Source: Diplonema papillatum
Taxonomy: Eukaryota; Euglenozoa; Diplonemea; Diplonemida; Diplonemidae
Length of the DNA: 64,000 nt
NCBI GenBank assembly: GCA_030068145.1
Contig: JAPJBO010000227.1
Location: 1 to 64,000 of the forward strand
Reading direction: 5' to 3'
Notes under the pieces: generated by a model
The model's database searches: none
The model's input: the letters and a program-made list of their open reading frames with translations, nothing else
What the model was told of the DNA's origin: nothing
Made by a program: the position numbers and the translations under genes
Shown: positions 1-11,138 of the stretch, piece after piece
Position numbering within the stretch: the stretch's first letter is position 1
Layout: the number at the start of each line of letters is the position of its first letter

Positions 1-1330
1 AAGACGTACCTGGAGCAAAAAGGGCTGAGCCCCACGAAACACCCTCCCTACCTTTATGGCACCTTGAAACTACACAAGGAGGTGATAACCATGCGGTACA
101 TCGCCGGGGTCTCCCGCAAAAACACTGTGGGCCCGGGGGAGACTTTTCCTGAACGCGAAACACGCCGCCCCGATGCAACATTTTCATCGACGACGGATGC
201 ACAGCTGGATCTAACGGTCTGTTGAAATCAGTCATGGAGATCCTACGGAGGGAGGACAACGACCGATTCAACGCGACCGGGTTTAGATTCTTCTGGATCA
301 CGGAGTCCAGTGACGACACCGCCTTCTTTCTGAAGACGCATGTTGACGAGCTCTCGGGCCTGGTCGCGGGTACATGGGATTTCACGACCATGTACGACCA
401 GCTGGGACTCGAGGGAACTGCTGGGGAAATCGCTGGTACCATCGACGAAGCCTTTGCAGCGGAGGCCGAACGGCTCGGCGTTCGGGTTGATGAACTGGTC
501 CTAGTACGACCGAAGAGCCAACATGGGCCGCAGAAGAAGAAACGTTGTTTTGCGTTCATGCTGTTGACGGATCTGAGCTCACAGCAGGCAGCATATTCTG
601 CACACGACCTCAAGGCCCTCCTCGCTTTCTGCCTGGCGAACACGTACGTACTGGTGAACGGCATCCTCATGCGGCAAATATTGGGCATCCCGATGGGCGC
701 TAACGCCTCCCCAGACATTGCCAATCTCTTCTGCTACGCAAAGGAGAAGAGGTACATGATGAGACTCCTGGCTGAAAGGGACATCCGGCGGGCTACACTC
801 CTCAGCATGACGCGCCGTTTTATAGATGACCTGCTCTGTTTCGGGACGAAACCCCCTCCCGAGTCCATCTACAGCATGGGGTACAAGCAGACGAATGCAT
901 GCGTAGGGGATGCGACTTTCCTTGGCATACGGATACGACATGAGGTCTCCGGCGCGTCTGGAAGGCGATACATGCGACTGTCAGTCTTGGACCAAGCGAA
1001 AGCCTACCCGTACCGCCCCCTCGCGTACACGTCAGTCCTGTCTACGGCCCCGTCAAACTTCGGTTCGAGCATCCTCATTGGGGCCCTCGTTCGCAACGGT
1101 AGGATCGCCAAACAACATATATGATTCAAGACGAAATGAACAACACGGTCTTGAAACTCATGCGGCGTGGTTACCGGAAAAGCGCTTTGAAGAGTGGATT
1201 CCGCAAATGGCTCTGGACACATACCCAGAGGCCAAATTTGGCGAGCATTGCGAGAAGGTGCGGAGGCACTTCTTCTGGCTCATTCACGAGGTGGAACGCA
1301 CTCTATCACTGCCAGAGCCGGCCGCGATGG
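1..1330 (+). pseudogene. Reverse transcriptase region of the left-edge element
   Basis: The largest open stretch is 222-1124. It shows motif A (TWDFTTMYDQL, near 375), motif B (QILGIPMGANASPDIANL, near 675) and motif C (RRFIDDLL, near 812), with spacing normal for an RT palm. Upstream, 45-105 reads like the RT motif that precedes the fingers (YGTLKLHK...MRYIAG). RTs with GIPMG(T/A)N in motif B and (Y/F)IDD in motif C are typical of mobile retroelements, not telomerase (no QGIPQG or VDD). No endonuclease domain is visible here; one may lie beyond the left edge. Function is presumed lost. Confidence 0.82.
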
Positions 1331-1639
1331 ACCCTTGCGATCGAGCGCCTTCTGGCTGAAAGACCCTTCGTGAAATACAATGGCCGCCCCCAACCTGTCC
1401 CGGAAGCTGAAGATGACGCCCCCCGATCACCGCCCACCGAAGCACCGACCCGACAGGCTGACACGACCGCCCCCGTGAGTCCACGCGGAAAGGCCACAAG
1501 CGAAAAGGCTGAAGAGGACGAACAACGGGCTTCAAAGCGACGCCGCTCGAATGTCCACAAACCGGTTCTAACAGTTGCCCCTCCATCCACGTGCTACCGA
1601 TCAGACGTTTGTACACACCCGCCTTCCGTGAGGCATGAT

Positions 1640-2865
1640 CCGACGCTGTTTGGCCCCGCCGGCCTCCCGAATCTGGGGAACACGTGCTTCTTTGGTGCGC
1701 GTGCTGCAGCTCCTGCTACGGGTTGGGCCGATCAGAGAGATGTACTGGAGCCTTGCGCAGGACCTCCCCAACTGCCGTGGATTTCTCGGGGACTTCCTGG
1801 CTTACTTTGCCATGCTGTCAAGCTCTCGCGACAGGTGGTGACCAGCGTAGCCGGGATTGTCGGAGAATGGGTGTCCAAGCCATCCTGAGCATGTTCGCAA
1901 ACTTCTGCGATGCACGGCAGCACGATGCGCACGAAGCTCTGGTAGCGATACTCAGCGCGACTAGTGCGACGCTGGGTCCGGACGAAACGGGGACCCCCTG
2001 CCCGGGCTACCAACTCTTCGTAACATGCTTGGAGAACGGCTGGACCAGCTCAGTACGATGCAGTGCATGTGGACGCACTTCTTCCAGCAGTCAGGTAGTG
2101 CAATGTTTGCAAATTCCTTGCGGAAGGAAGCTGGAAGACTCTCTCCACGTGCACGGGTTTGTGAATCCGGAGAGAGTATGCGACTGCAAGGCTGTAGGTA
2201 CGGTGGTTGAAAGCATGGATCTCCGTCTGACAGCTGAATGTGTTCTGATGCAGTTTGGCATCTACACGAGAAACGGTGCCAGGCGCCAGAATGACGTGAA
2301 ACTGCCCCCCTTCTTCGGACCGCCGGACCATCTGCTACGCCTCGCGGCCGTCGTGGTGCACATGGGGGAGGATACGGCTAGCGGGCACTACGTCACGTAC
2401 GTTGCGCAAGACACGGGGTGGATCCTCTTCGACGACCTGCACGTCACCTCTGTCGACGACATTCCGTGGGGTGACGTTTACCTCGCGGCCTTTGTCCGGA
2501 TCCCCCGGAATGCCCACGACATGACTGTCCGTGCCCCGTCACCCTCCATGGTGCTTCCCACTCAGGATCGGCTACCCGACTTGCCTGCACCCCCAGGTTC
2601 AGCCGGTAATTTGATGAGCCGGCAGTCGGAAGGATCACCTGACTCCTTCTGCCCCTTTGGTAATTCGCCACCCTGCCCGCCCTTGCCGGACTCCCAATGT
2701 CTGACACCGCATGGTCAGTTGTTTGAACAGCAGTTAACAGGTTCCCCGGTGCTGCGATGTCAACACTGCTCCGTCGAATGCACGAAGGATGGCCAGACGT
2801 TCCAAGGTCTGAGGGGACTCCGCGCGCATGAGAGACGTTGCCACCTCGCGGGTGTGAGATTCTGA
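1640..2865 (+). pseudogene. Ubiquitin-specific protease (C19) domain plus Cys/His finger
   Basis: Recognised by the Cys box GLPNLGNTCFF (about 1660-1692), the QHDAHEAL helix motif (about 1918-1941), a CSACG knuckle (about 2061), and the His box ASGHYVTY followed by W-x2-FDD (about 2375-2440). These are the catalytic Cys, His and Asp surroundings of USP deubiquitinases, in family order. After the protease come a Pro/Ser-rich linker and a C-terminal CQHCSVEC...HERRCH segment that resembles a zinc finger. It lies downstream of the RT in the same orientation with no second promoter-like gap, so I take it as part of the element. A host USP pseudogene next to an RT fragment is the alternative. Confidence 0.8.
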
Positions 2866-5571
2866 TCCGCGTCGTTTGAGCCTCATCGGATTCTTGATTG
2901 CTGGCTGGTCTATATTTCACTCCGCACCCGTTTACCCTGACTAACGGGAAAAACTCGAAGTGTCTGTACGAGTGAACGCACACTAACATGAGAGGATGAA
3001 GGCACGTATATGCCGCCTGGCCTGTGCTAGGCGTAGTTTGAGGTTGTACTTATTTCCGAACAACCTACCACGAGCTTATCCACCCACACCCCCATTTTTC
3101 CCCTTTCTTTTTATTTACTTTTTCCCGCCCGATGTCGCTGATGACTAACGGACCGTCGGACCCGTCCCAACGGGGGTGCTTATGGAAGCTGCAATGAGGC
3201 TTAGACCGGTACGGGCTACATGGCAACCCCTGCTCAACATGTAGAACGTGGGGGGCCCTTGATCACATTCATTACGGGTGTGGTCGTGGTGTCGGTCGCA
3301 ATAGTCGCTTTGCTAGCCAAAGAGAGAGATAGAGAGAAAAAGAGCGCCAGAGAGAAAAGAAAAGATAACGTTATCTTCCGGAAAAGAAGGGTTACGCGAA
3401 CCCCCGAAAAAATAATTACCCCCAAAAAAAAAATACAGAAAAAAATAAAAAACACAAACCGACGGTGACCCCCAAAACCTTTTTCAACCTTTCCAACACC
3501 CTTCAAGCTAAACCATTATAAAACGACCCCCCCCTCCACCCCCCCCCCCCCCGTACGATCGTACCATACGTACCCAACCCCGAACACCAAGAGAGTACAG
3601 TTTGGAAGGAACTGCATGTCAAAGCAGGAAAGGCATATGGAAACGCTCAGAACCGATAAAGAACAAAAAAAGTCGTAACCCAACACAGGACGAGAAGGAA
3701 GGAGCAGCACCACCAGAACCGAGAAAGAACAAAAAAAGAAGAATACTACGTACCAAACCCACCACCCTCCCCAACCCGGGCTTCCTTTTTACCCCCTGCA
3801 AACCCGTGAATAGGTGCTACGGGAGTATCTGGCAACCGCTGCTTAACAGTGCTCACGTGGGCGGTGTCTTCGGACAGCACCTCGTGATGTTCGCATCACA
3901 AAACAAAGAAGACAGTGAAATGGTCGTTACCTGGTCGGGTTTCGCTCGCGACCGTTTCCTGAACAATCCTTCACTAATCCGCGGTTAAATAACCTGGCCT
4001 CAGTGGTGCAAGCACCACGCGCTCTTCAAACCCAAGAAACATTTTCCCCCCCTCAGGCTATTTTCACTGTGGAGGGGGGAGACGCTACCTGTCACACTCT
4101 AAGGTGGTCACCACGGTGGGCGTCAGAAAAAAAAAATTTTTTTTTTGCCCCAAATACCCCAAATACCACACTTTGGAAAGTTTTTGTGGGCCCACTTTTG
4201 GCAGGGAATTTTGACCATTTCACCTTGAGAATTTGACCACCCAGCCTCCAAGGCAACTGCACTGTAGAGGGGGGGGGGGGAGGGGGGGGGTCTGGTTTAT
4301 CCGGCCATCCGGCCAAAGTGGCTGATCCTTAACAAGAGCGCTGCCCCCCCCCCCCCCCTCGCACTTTTTTTTTTTTGTAAATATTATGAGGTTTTGTAAA
4401 TATTATGAGGTTTTGTAAATATTATGCGACTCTGCCCTTAATATTTACAAACCCCGACATCTCACCAGAGCAACCCCAAGAAATGACTGACCTGCCATCA
4501 CGGGAAGATGGCGTTTACAGTGCTCGTGTGCAAGCTCCATCGTATCGGACGAAGACACTGAGAAGGTGAAGACGTCTTCGAGGGACTGGCATCACGGGCC
4601 AGAGTATTCGTTGTCCAGGCCGAGCAAGAAACAGCCGGTGTCTCCGACGGCTTCGGAAGTTCACTATCTGGTGAGATATCAACATCTTGTGTTCAATGCC
4701 CTTAACCCCTGGAGAGACCACATTAGAGCATGACCAACCCCGCCAGCAACCCAGCAGCTGAAAGAGACGCAGGGAGAACAATGGTGCCAAGAAGCGTGCA
4801 CGTTTAACAGAATACTGCAAACATGAAGTTGGCGGCCGCCACGTGGAGAACGGCACTGCAGATAGCTCGTGCAGCAGGTACTCCCAGGAAGGAAAGTTGC
4901 TCGCCAAAATAAAAAAAAAATGGAAAATGTAAATATTAAGTAAATAATATCAACGGAAGGAGAAAAAAGAAAAGAAAAAAACGCTAACCCAAACAACTTC
5001 CGCCGGTAGAGAAACCTCGCCTAAAGAAATCAACTGCCTTCGGGTAGGCTAGTCTGACATTACTTGTCGTCGGGAAAAAAAAAGAGATTTTGTAAACATT
5101 AAGAGCATTTTGTAAATATTAAGAGAAAGCAAATATTAGAAAAATGTAAATATTAAGCGAGGGGGGGGGGTTTACTAACAATCTTGCGGGTTGCCCTTCA
5201 ATGTATTGTGCCGGCTAAAAAGACGTAGGCAGCGTGTTTTGGTGGTTGAGCAGAATTCCTTACCTGAATATACACAGGGTAAATACAAGTGGGAAAACGA
5301 TCAACCGGCACGCACAAACAAAACGAAGCGCCTGTCTTTTTCGCGAGCAAACATTGTCTTCCCCCTTCCCACAGGCGGCCCACCAGGGCCACATTCATTG
5401 CGAATGTGTTCCTGGTGTCGGCCACAGGAGTCTTTTTCTTTGGCTCGCCAAAGTGAGAAACACGAGTGAAAGAGTACGTACCGTAGTGAGAAGAGAAGAG
5501 AACGAGTGTCAAAGTAGTTGGCGGTAGCACAAACTACCGGGCTGCGGAGACCGTCCAGGGGATTAGCTTCT
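2866..5571. other. Gene-free, low-complexity region
   Basis: No coding sequence recognised. Purine-rich tracts at 3318-3455, C-runs at 3527-3552, G- and C-runs at 4268-4290 and 4345-4360. A 19-bp unit with core TTTTGTAAATATTATGAGG repeats at 4372-4430, and related TGTAAATATTA units recur at 5092-5155. From 5177 a dispersed repeat begins that is also found near 8840 and 57725. Nothing else is supported. Confidence 0.6.
5177..5560 (+). repeat. Dispersed repeat family A, copy 1
   Basis: Begins AACAATCTTGCGGGTTGCCC. The first ~165 bases recur inverted at 8836-9004 and, more diverged, at 29410-29510 and 57725-57815. The second part (from about 5390, TGTTCCTGGTGTCGGCCACA) recurs at 9293-9405 in the same orientation. 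No coding capacity; likely a non-autonomous element whose ends I cannot define. Confidence 0.65.
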
Positions 5572-5575
5572 ATAT

Positions 5576-5747
5576 CATGCAGGGTCAAAACCTTGTGTCT
5601 TTTGGAAATGGCCAAAAAAATTCCGGAACAAACTCTGCGGTAATTTTTGAGGAATTTGAGCAATTTTTTTTCTCCAATTTTTTTTTTTTAGGGGGCCATC
5701 GGCCCCGCGGAGCGTTTTAAAAAGACACAAGGTTTTGACCCTGCATG
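5576..5747. mobile_element. MITE family 1 copy (172 bp), 4-bp TSD ATAT
   Basis: Perfect terminal inverted repeats starting CATGCAGGGTCAAAAC and ending with its complement, flanked by ATAT on both sides (5572-5575 and 5748-5751). The interior is A/T-rich with a palindrome around GGGGCCATCGGCCCC. Other copies: 15050-15258 (TSD TTAA), 23386-23617 (TSD ATAT), 57829-58046 (TSD ATAC), plus half copies near 22730, 32570, 36440 and 54440. A variable 4-bp AT-rich duplication fits several DNA transposon superfamilies; none is assigned. Confidence 0.85.
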
Positions 5748-5751
5748 ATAT

Positions 5752-6398
5752 CCGCATTTGGACTCTCAGTCCAAATTTGGTAAGGCCGCCGAGAAAAAAA
5801 GAAATAAAAAATGCCCGCCTCACCACAAGTCAAACGGAGACCTCAAAAAACCGACCGCTTACTACTACTAGTTTAAAAAATGGGACTACACCACCACCAA
5901 GCCCCGGCAGAGTGGCCAATGTGCAATCTGAGAGCCTCTCAGGGCCCAGCCTTGTCGTGAAGATACGTCGCGTCGCGCTGTATTGAGCCTATTTCCTGGG
6001 CTGTAGGTCTTTCGAAGAGTTCAGCAGCAATGTTGGATGTCTGTGCATGATGGACAAACCCGTTTCTTCGGGCCTGGAAATTTGGTACCATACCGTTTTT
6101 TTTCCGGCTCGCTACGCGAGCCGAAAAATTGATTATTAGTATTTGAGGAACACTGAGTGGAGATGACCACTACCTGCATTAGGGGGCCGCACATGTTGCG
6201 ACCATTAATTAGAGTACGTAGTGTGTAACTCCATTCTTCTACTGTACTCAGAGACAAGATGCCGCCGTACCGGGGGTTCCAGTCGACAAATCCTGGCTGT
6301 TGCTTACACCGCGACACTAGAGGTTGAGGCCGGAGAGGAGGCAGAGACCCGTGCAACACTGGCAGGCGAGCCCCCCTAAGTGCAGAAACCGCTGAAAA
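5752..6398. other. No gene recognised
   Basis: Unannotated DNA between a MITE and the hAT-like element. The short ORFs here have no recognisable motif. Confidence 0.5.
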
Positions 6399-7050
6399 CA
6401 GTGAAAATGCAAAAAGCCGTTAGTGCGAGGAATTCCTCAAAAAAAAGAGGCTCGAAAAAAGAGGGTGAGGAATTCCTCATGAGGAATTCCTCACCTTTTT
6501 CCCGTTGGTGGTATCGTGTAGCCAAAGCACTGCATCACAGTCTACTCATGGGCTGGCGGGCAGAAGTCTGGGGCTGCCACGGGGGCTGGAGCCGAGAAAG
6601 AGAGTCGAGGACCAGAAGCAGCCCTGGATTTCTTGACAGATTCTCTCCGAGTCAACACAAGTGCCTTGTTCCATGTGATCTCTGGTCTGCATCTACTCGT
6701 GGCAATGATTTACCAGCACACAGTATTGAGTGGTGGTTGAATTTGAAATGGGCTGTTGCCTTCAGGAATGTGCAGTGTTTATTGTGACAAACCGACTGAG
6801 AAGTTCAAACCTTCTCCACCTGTACCGTACCGTTCGTCGGGGGGCAGACCCCCCCGGACCCCCCTTGAAAGATTCTGGTGCTCCCCTGGAGAAAAGCTTC
6901 TCGGTCTCAGAAAGTTGGTCGAGAAACCGAGGCAGAAACGAAGCTAATAACCTGTGCAGCACGGGGGAAAAAAAATTGGAGGCACAAAAAAAAAAATCCA
7001 AAAGCAGGTTTTGGAATTCCTCACCAAAAGTGAGGTTAGCGGGAGCACTG
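6399..7050 (+). mobile_element. hAT-like non-autonomous element, copy 1 (left end decayed)
   Basis: About 650 bp, matching 44599-45246 in opposite orientation along its length, including a GAGGAATTCCTC double palindrome and a TACCGTACCG plus G/C hairpin. The right end TAGCGGGAGCACTG matches the intact terminus of copy 2; the left terminus is degraded and no duplication is visible. ORFs inside are not conserved between the two copies, so it is non-coding. Confidence 0.75.
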
Positions 7051-8109
7051 GAGACCACCGCAAAAAAAGTCGGAAACACAAAAAAAATTCTTACTTTTTC
7101 TTATTCCCTCAAGACCAGCACCAATAACAACGACCTCCCACAGGCCGCCGAAGTTGGACATTCTGCGGTGAGCCTCACCAGCTGGGCACCGCTCTGCCGG
7201 CCCAGCTCAGGTGCACATCTGAGGTCGTGGCTCTTCTGTTTGCCGCAGCACGTCGAAGCAGTTTCTGCATCGTAGACCTGGCAGGCCTGTCGGAATCGAG
7301 CGTCACGTGTCAGCTGCAGTGCACCGAAGAAACGAGGGAGTTAGAATAGAGCGTCTATCTGGTTACGTATGGCTAATGCAGGCCATATCCGCATAGATAT
7401 TCTGCATGCCAACCTCAACGTTGTAGGCTCATCAGGCTACTCAGCAGGGGCCGGTTCAAACACTTGTCGCAGCAGCTGATGAGGGAGAACCAGCAACCTC
7501 CGTCTCCTGCAGAACATGCAAAGGGCTGCTAGCCGTCACACCTTTACATACTGCCAACCCAGCCTACGAAGGGAGCCGCACACAGCTTTCGCAGCCACTC
7601 ATGCTGCCACCGTCTCAATCTTGCCCTGCACACTTTTATTGCGCACCAAAATAGAAAAAAACACACCTTTTTCCGCCGGTTGGGTGCTTGCCATTTCCGC
7701 GTCTTCTCCTCGTACGAATCAGGTCGATCCCGCCCCCCGAAGCACCTCTGTTTTTTTTTTTTTTTTGGTCCGCATTTTCCTTCTCCGGAGCCGAGGCTGC
7801 AGAAATAAAGGCGGTCCCGATCACAGTGGGTATCAGTATCGGTAGTGCTGGCGTTCAGTAGGCTTGCAGCGTACTACGTGGAACTCGGGCGCTCCTGCTT
7901 CTTCCAACGAGAACATAGGGGGGCCGCCGAGACAAGCAACGCGAATGCTGTTCAAGAAGTGTACGAAGGAGTCTGTCGAATACAGGGAGAGGCGCTGCTG
8001 TTCAGACATCACGACACATGCGACTGCGTAGCAATTGACAACACATGCTTTCAGTGGACTACGACGGTATCTCATCATCTTGGATCCCCACGCTCTCGTT
8101 CTTGATTAA
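7051..8109. other. No gene recognised
   Basis: I see no coding sequence, RNA gene or clear repeat here beyond short homopolymers (T-run near 7750). Confidence 0.5.
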
Positions 8110-8223
8110 TGAAGACATTCTCGACGTAATGACAGGTGACGACGTCATAAAGTAACCTTAAGCGGCGACACAGTGCATGCTAATCCATGTGGTTCATGTA
8201 CTTAAAAGAACTCAATGCTTAAC
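8110..8223 (+). mobile_element. 5'-truncated relic of the LINE 3' end
   Basis: The last ~110 bases of the LINE at 15.9-22.7 kb recur here: CAGGTGACGACGTCAT, then GTGCATGCTAATCCA, ending ACTCAATGCTTAAC at the same base as the LINE (22660). Flanking bases differ after that point, which defines the LINE 3' terminus. It has no poly-A tail. Confidence 0.85.
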
Positions 8224-8232
8224 GGCTTATCA

Positions 8233-8670
8233 CGTGGTCCTGAGATTACCCCCTCAGGTGACACCACTTTATCTTTAGCCATCCTTCAACTTTCTTTACA
8301 GAACCCATTCGACGAAGGTCACCCGGAGACTCTAAAATCCCGGATTCTCACGCGAACTGCAACTCTAAAAAAGACGATTTTCTTCTTTTATTTTAGAGAC
8401 AGCGCGCAAGGTACCAGGGAAAGCATGCTACACGGGAGCCAAGCTTCACGTGTTCGGCGGTACTGCAGAGCCACGGGCCTACGGGTCAAGTGGCTACCGA
8501 TTTCCCACACTAAAGCATCAAGGCGTGGCGCACCTAGGGGCTTGGCGCTCGTGCTCGTCGAGACGGTCAGCCGCAGGGCAGAGCGGACGGGGTTGTAGCA
8601 CTGTGCTGCCTCCGACTCAAGCTTTGCAAACTGTGTGGTTGACCGTCACGTTCCTGGACCAGGAGCGGCC
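8233..8670 (+). repeat. Dispersed repeats B and C
   Basis: 8233-8292 (GAGATTACCCCCTCAGGTGA) recurs at 14629-14685 and 32257-32312. 8410-8670 (around ACTGCAGAGCCACGGGCCTA) recurs at 25068-25300, 27108-27335 and, in part, 45480-45655. The second is about 250 bp, GC-rich and SINE-sized, but I could not find a convincing A/B box pair. Confidence 0.65.
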
Positions 8671-8721
8671 TTTTTCTTCTTCTTCTTCTTCTTCTTCTTC
8701 TTCTTCTTCTTCTTCTTCTTC
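8671..8721. repeat. (TTC)n microsatellite
   Basis: About 17 TTC units after CGGCCTTTT; the 45.66-kb copy of the preceding repeat has only a short version. Confidence 0.9.
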
Positions 8722-8835
8722 TAGAGACAGCGCGAGACAAAAAAAGGACGCCAACCCAAACAACTTCCGCCGGTAGAGTAATCTTGCCAAAAGAAATCAA
8801 CTGCCTTCGGGTAGGCTAGTCTGACACTAAAGGGG

Positions 8836-9405
8836 GGAAAAAGACAGGCGCTTCGTTTTGTTTGTGCGTGCCGGTTGATCGTTTTCCCACTTGTATTTAC
8901 CCTGTGTGTATTCAGGTAAGGAATTCTGATCAACCACCAAAACACGCTGCCTACGTCTTTTTAGCCTGCACAATACATTGAAGGGCAACCCACAAGATTG
9001 TTAGTACTAAAAAAAAAAGAAGAAGAGGAAATATTCGTCCCGTCGGTGAACCTGCCTCTTAATTCCTAACCAAACCAGGGGGGCACTCCCGCGTTTTGCC
9101 ACGGACCCCCCTCCACCCCCCCTTTCTCCCTCCACAAACCCGGTGTCGCTACTTGAGCACGCCCAGCCCTGCCACCCCCGAGGCGGCAGGGTATCCCTGA
9201 ACAATGACCAGCAGCAATGACGCGTCGAAGGAGGCTTATCAACGGTTCTTGGCGAAGGTATGCTTTTCCCCCCCGTTATCCCACAGTGAATGTGCTCGCG
9301 GTGTCGGTCGCAGGAGTCTTTTTGGGTAGCCAAAGAGAGTAAAAGGGACGTACAGTAGCGAGTAAAGAAGAGAACGAGTGGAGGTAGCACGGACTACCAG
9401 ACCAG
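8836..9405 (-). repeat. Dispersed repeat family A, copy 2 (partly inverted)
   Basis: 8836-9004 is the reverse complement of 5177-5335 with few changes; 9244-9405 resembles 5350-5540 in direct orientation. The two halves have been rearranged relative to each other. Confidence 0.65.
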
Positions 9406-9457
9406 CGGACAGACCAGCGGAGGCCACCGCAAATAGCTATTTATTCGCCGAGAGAAA

Positions 9458-9556
9458 AGTTGTTTTGTTGCACTCGAGTTTTCCAGATTGCCACGAGAGC
9501 CCGTAGGGCTCGAGTGGCAATCTGGAAAACTCGAATGCAAGAAAACAACTTCTCGA
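9458..9556. repeat. Near-perfect foldback hairpin
   Basis: Two ~42-bp arms (AAGTTGTTTT...CACGAG and CTCGAGTGGC...AACAACTT) face each other across about 15 bases. Arm identity is above 90 percent by eye. Could be a small foldback element or a cruciform-forming scar. Confidence 0.85.
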
Positions 9557-9994
9557 GGCAAGAAGATAGCTTTACTGTGTCTGTCAGCTGACTTTGATAC
9601 ACTGCGAGTGGTGTTCGTAATGCTGTAAACCCCCAGAGGGCGATGCTGGCCATAGCTGGTGTAGTCGATGATATTCCTGGGCTGTCTTTGTGGTCCACCC
9701 AAGTAAGGTTTGCAACTCCGGCAGGACCGCCCCCCTTCACTGAGATGGCAGCAGCCGATCTTCTCAGTGCCTGGCCGGTGCGTGTCTCGATGTGGTCAAG
9801 CGTGTAGTGTTTCGCCAGCTGTTGGGGTACCATGCTCATGCCGCTTCTCGTACTTGGCCTGGCTTGCCATGCTCAGAAGCTCGTCCTCAGTCGTTTTGGC
9901 AGCCACGGAAGCGACATCCTTCTCCGTTTTTGGCAGTTTTTCACCCCTTCCTGGTCGTGGATTACGTTTTTGTACCCAGAAAACCCAAAAGTCT
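9557..9994. other. No gene recognised
   Basis: A 132-codon - strand reading frame crosses this stretch but overlaps the hairpin and has no known motif, so I do not call it. Confidence 0.4.
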
Positions 9995-10107
9995 ACACGT
10001 TAGAAAGTCCCTCCACACGTTAGAAAGTCCCTCCACACGTTAGAAAGTCCCTCCACACGTTAGAAAGTCCCTCCACACGTTAGAAAGTCCCTCCACACGT
10101 TAGAAAA
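9995..10107. repeat. 20-bp tandem repeat
   Basis: About five perfect units of GTCCCTCCACACGTTAGAAA. Confidence 0.95.
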
Positions 10108-10394
10108 GTACGCCAAGAGCAGTATCGAAAGGTCAGCAGACAGACAGTAACATAATTTTATCTTTTTTCCTTGTCCCTCAAAACCAGCACCAATAACAAC
10201 GACCCCCCGTTATCCCACCAGTGCGGTGTTGAGCACCTACCCAATCCAAGCACGTTCTTGCAATCCCCCCGTTATCCCGTGCAAACGCTTCCCAACCAGA
10301 CTCGACTCTCAGGTTTCGCGCTGATGGTCCGCCCTACGTCCGTGGCTTAAACAGCGCAAACGGGGCAACACATATCCATTCCAAGCACGTTCTT

Positions 10395-10640
10395 ACACTA
10401 GCTTCCTAGACAGCTTCAAGTCCAAGGCTACGTACTGCATACCGTGTACTGCTAACGGTGTAGCGTTGCATGCACACACGTAGCGTGTACCATGGGTATA
10501 CACAGTACGTATGCAGAGTAGGAGTACTACGTAGTGCATACCGTGTACTGCTAACGGTGTAGTGTAAGCATACACACACGTAGCGTGTACCATGGGTATA
10601 CACAGTACGTATGCATAGTAGGAGTACTATGTACGTACCT
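10395..10640. repeat. ~118-bp tandem duplication
   Basis: Two full units containing CGTAGCGTGTACCATGGGTA and CATACCGTGTACTGCTAACG, with a partial third. Non-coding. Confidence 0.85.
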
Positions 10641-11138
10641 ACATGCAGTACTGCTAGGTGGTACTGCTGTGTAGATCACTAGCAGAGGAGGTGGTCGATA
10701 CCTACGCACCGCTCTGCAGAGCAACAACAGCACATCCATCCCTGCTGTGCAGTCCTTCTGCATGCTGGTGATCCCACTAGTGCATACGTACTAGCAGAGG
10801 AGGATACTACGTAGCCGACTACACTCGTTGCAATCACTGTCAGCAGACAGCTGCTGCCACTTCTGGTAAGCAGCGGGATGGACCGAGAGCTGACTCAAGG
10901 TATCCGAGTGATCGCTCACCAGATCCCACCAAGGTGTCGGTTCATCTTGACAGCAGGACGGTGGCCATGAAATCCAAGGACTACATTCGTCGCTCATCAC
11001 GGGCTGTTCGGGCCGAAAATTCCACCGGATTTCCTCGGAAGTTAACAGCCAGCTTTCAAGTGAAAAAAAAAAGCAGAAGGTCGCAAGCCACCAAACTGTC
11101 CTTCGGGATCGTTCGCACACTCCCCCATTTTACCGCAG
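10641..11138 (+). other. Upstream of CNOT10; first exon not located
   Basis: The human CNOT10 protein has about 40 residues before the NYD motif with which the first recovered exon begins, so a short start exon should lie here or further left. Donor-like sites at 10866 and 10899 do not join in frame to 11139. The acceptor at 11137-11138 is preceded by a good pyrimidine tract. Confidence 0.4.

Larger units (their letters stand above)
1..2865 (+). mobile_element. Broken retroelement: reverse transcriptase followed by a deubiquitinase domain
   Basis: A retroelement remnant that continues past the left edge. Order seen: upstream RT segment with a LYGTLKLHK-type motif (about 45-105), RT palm motifs A, B and C (375-860), a thumb-like basic segment, a Pro/Glu/Lys/Arg-rich linker (about 1370-1580), a C19-type ubiquitin-specific protease domain (about 1650-2500), and a C-terminal Cys/His finger (about 2755-2850). 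The RT style (DFTTMY, GIPMGAN, FIDDL) recalls Penelope-like retroelements, but the clade call is tentative. No LTR, capsid or envelope sequence is visible. The reading frame is interrupted a few times, so this is a fossil. Why a DUB would be attached is unknown; stabilising the element's own protein is a guess. Confidence 0.75.

Noticed and set aside
8567-8800. Frame rich in Arg or Ser runs
   Set aside because: It is only a translation of the (TTC)n microsatellite.
10862-10902. CNOT10 start exon candidates ending at 10866 or 10899
   Set aside because: Neither joins exon A at 11139 in frame.
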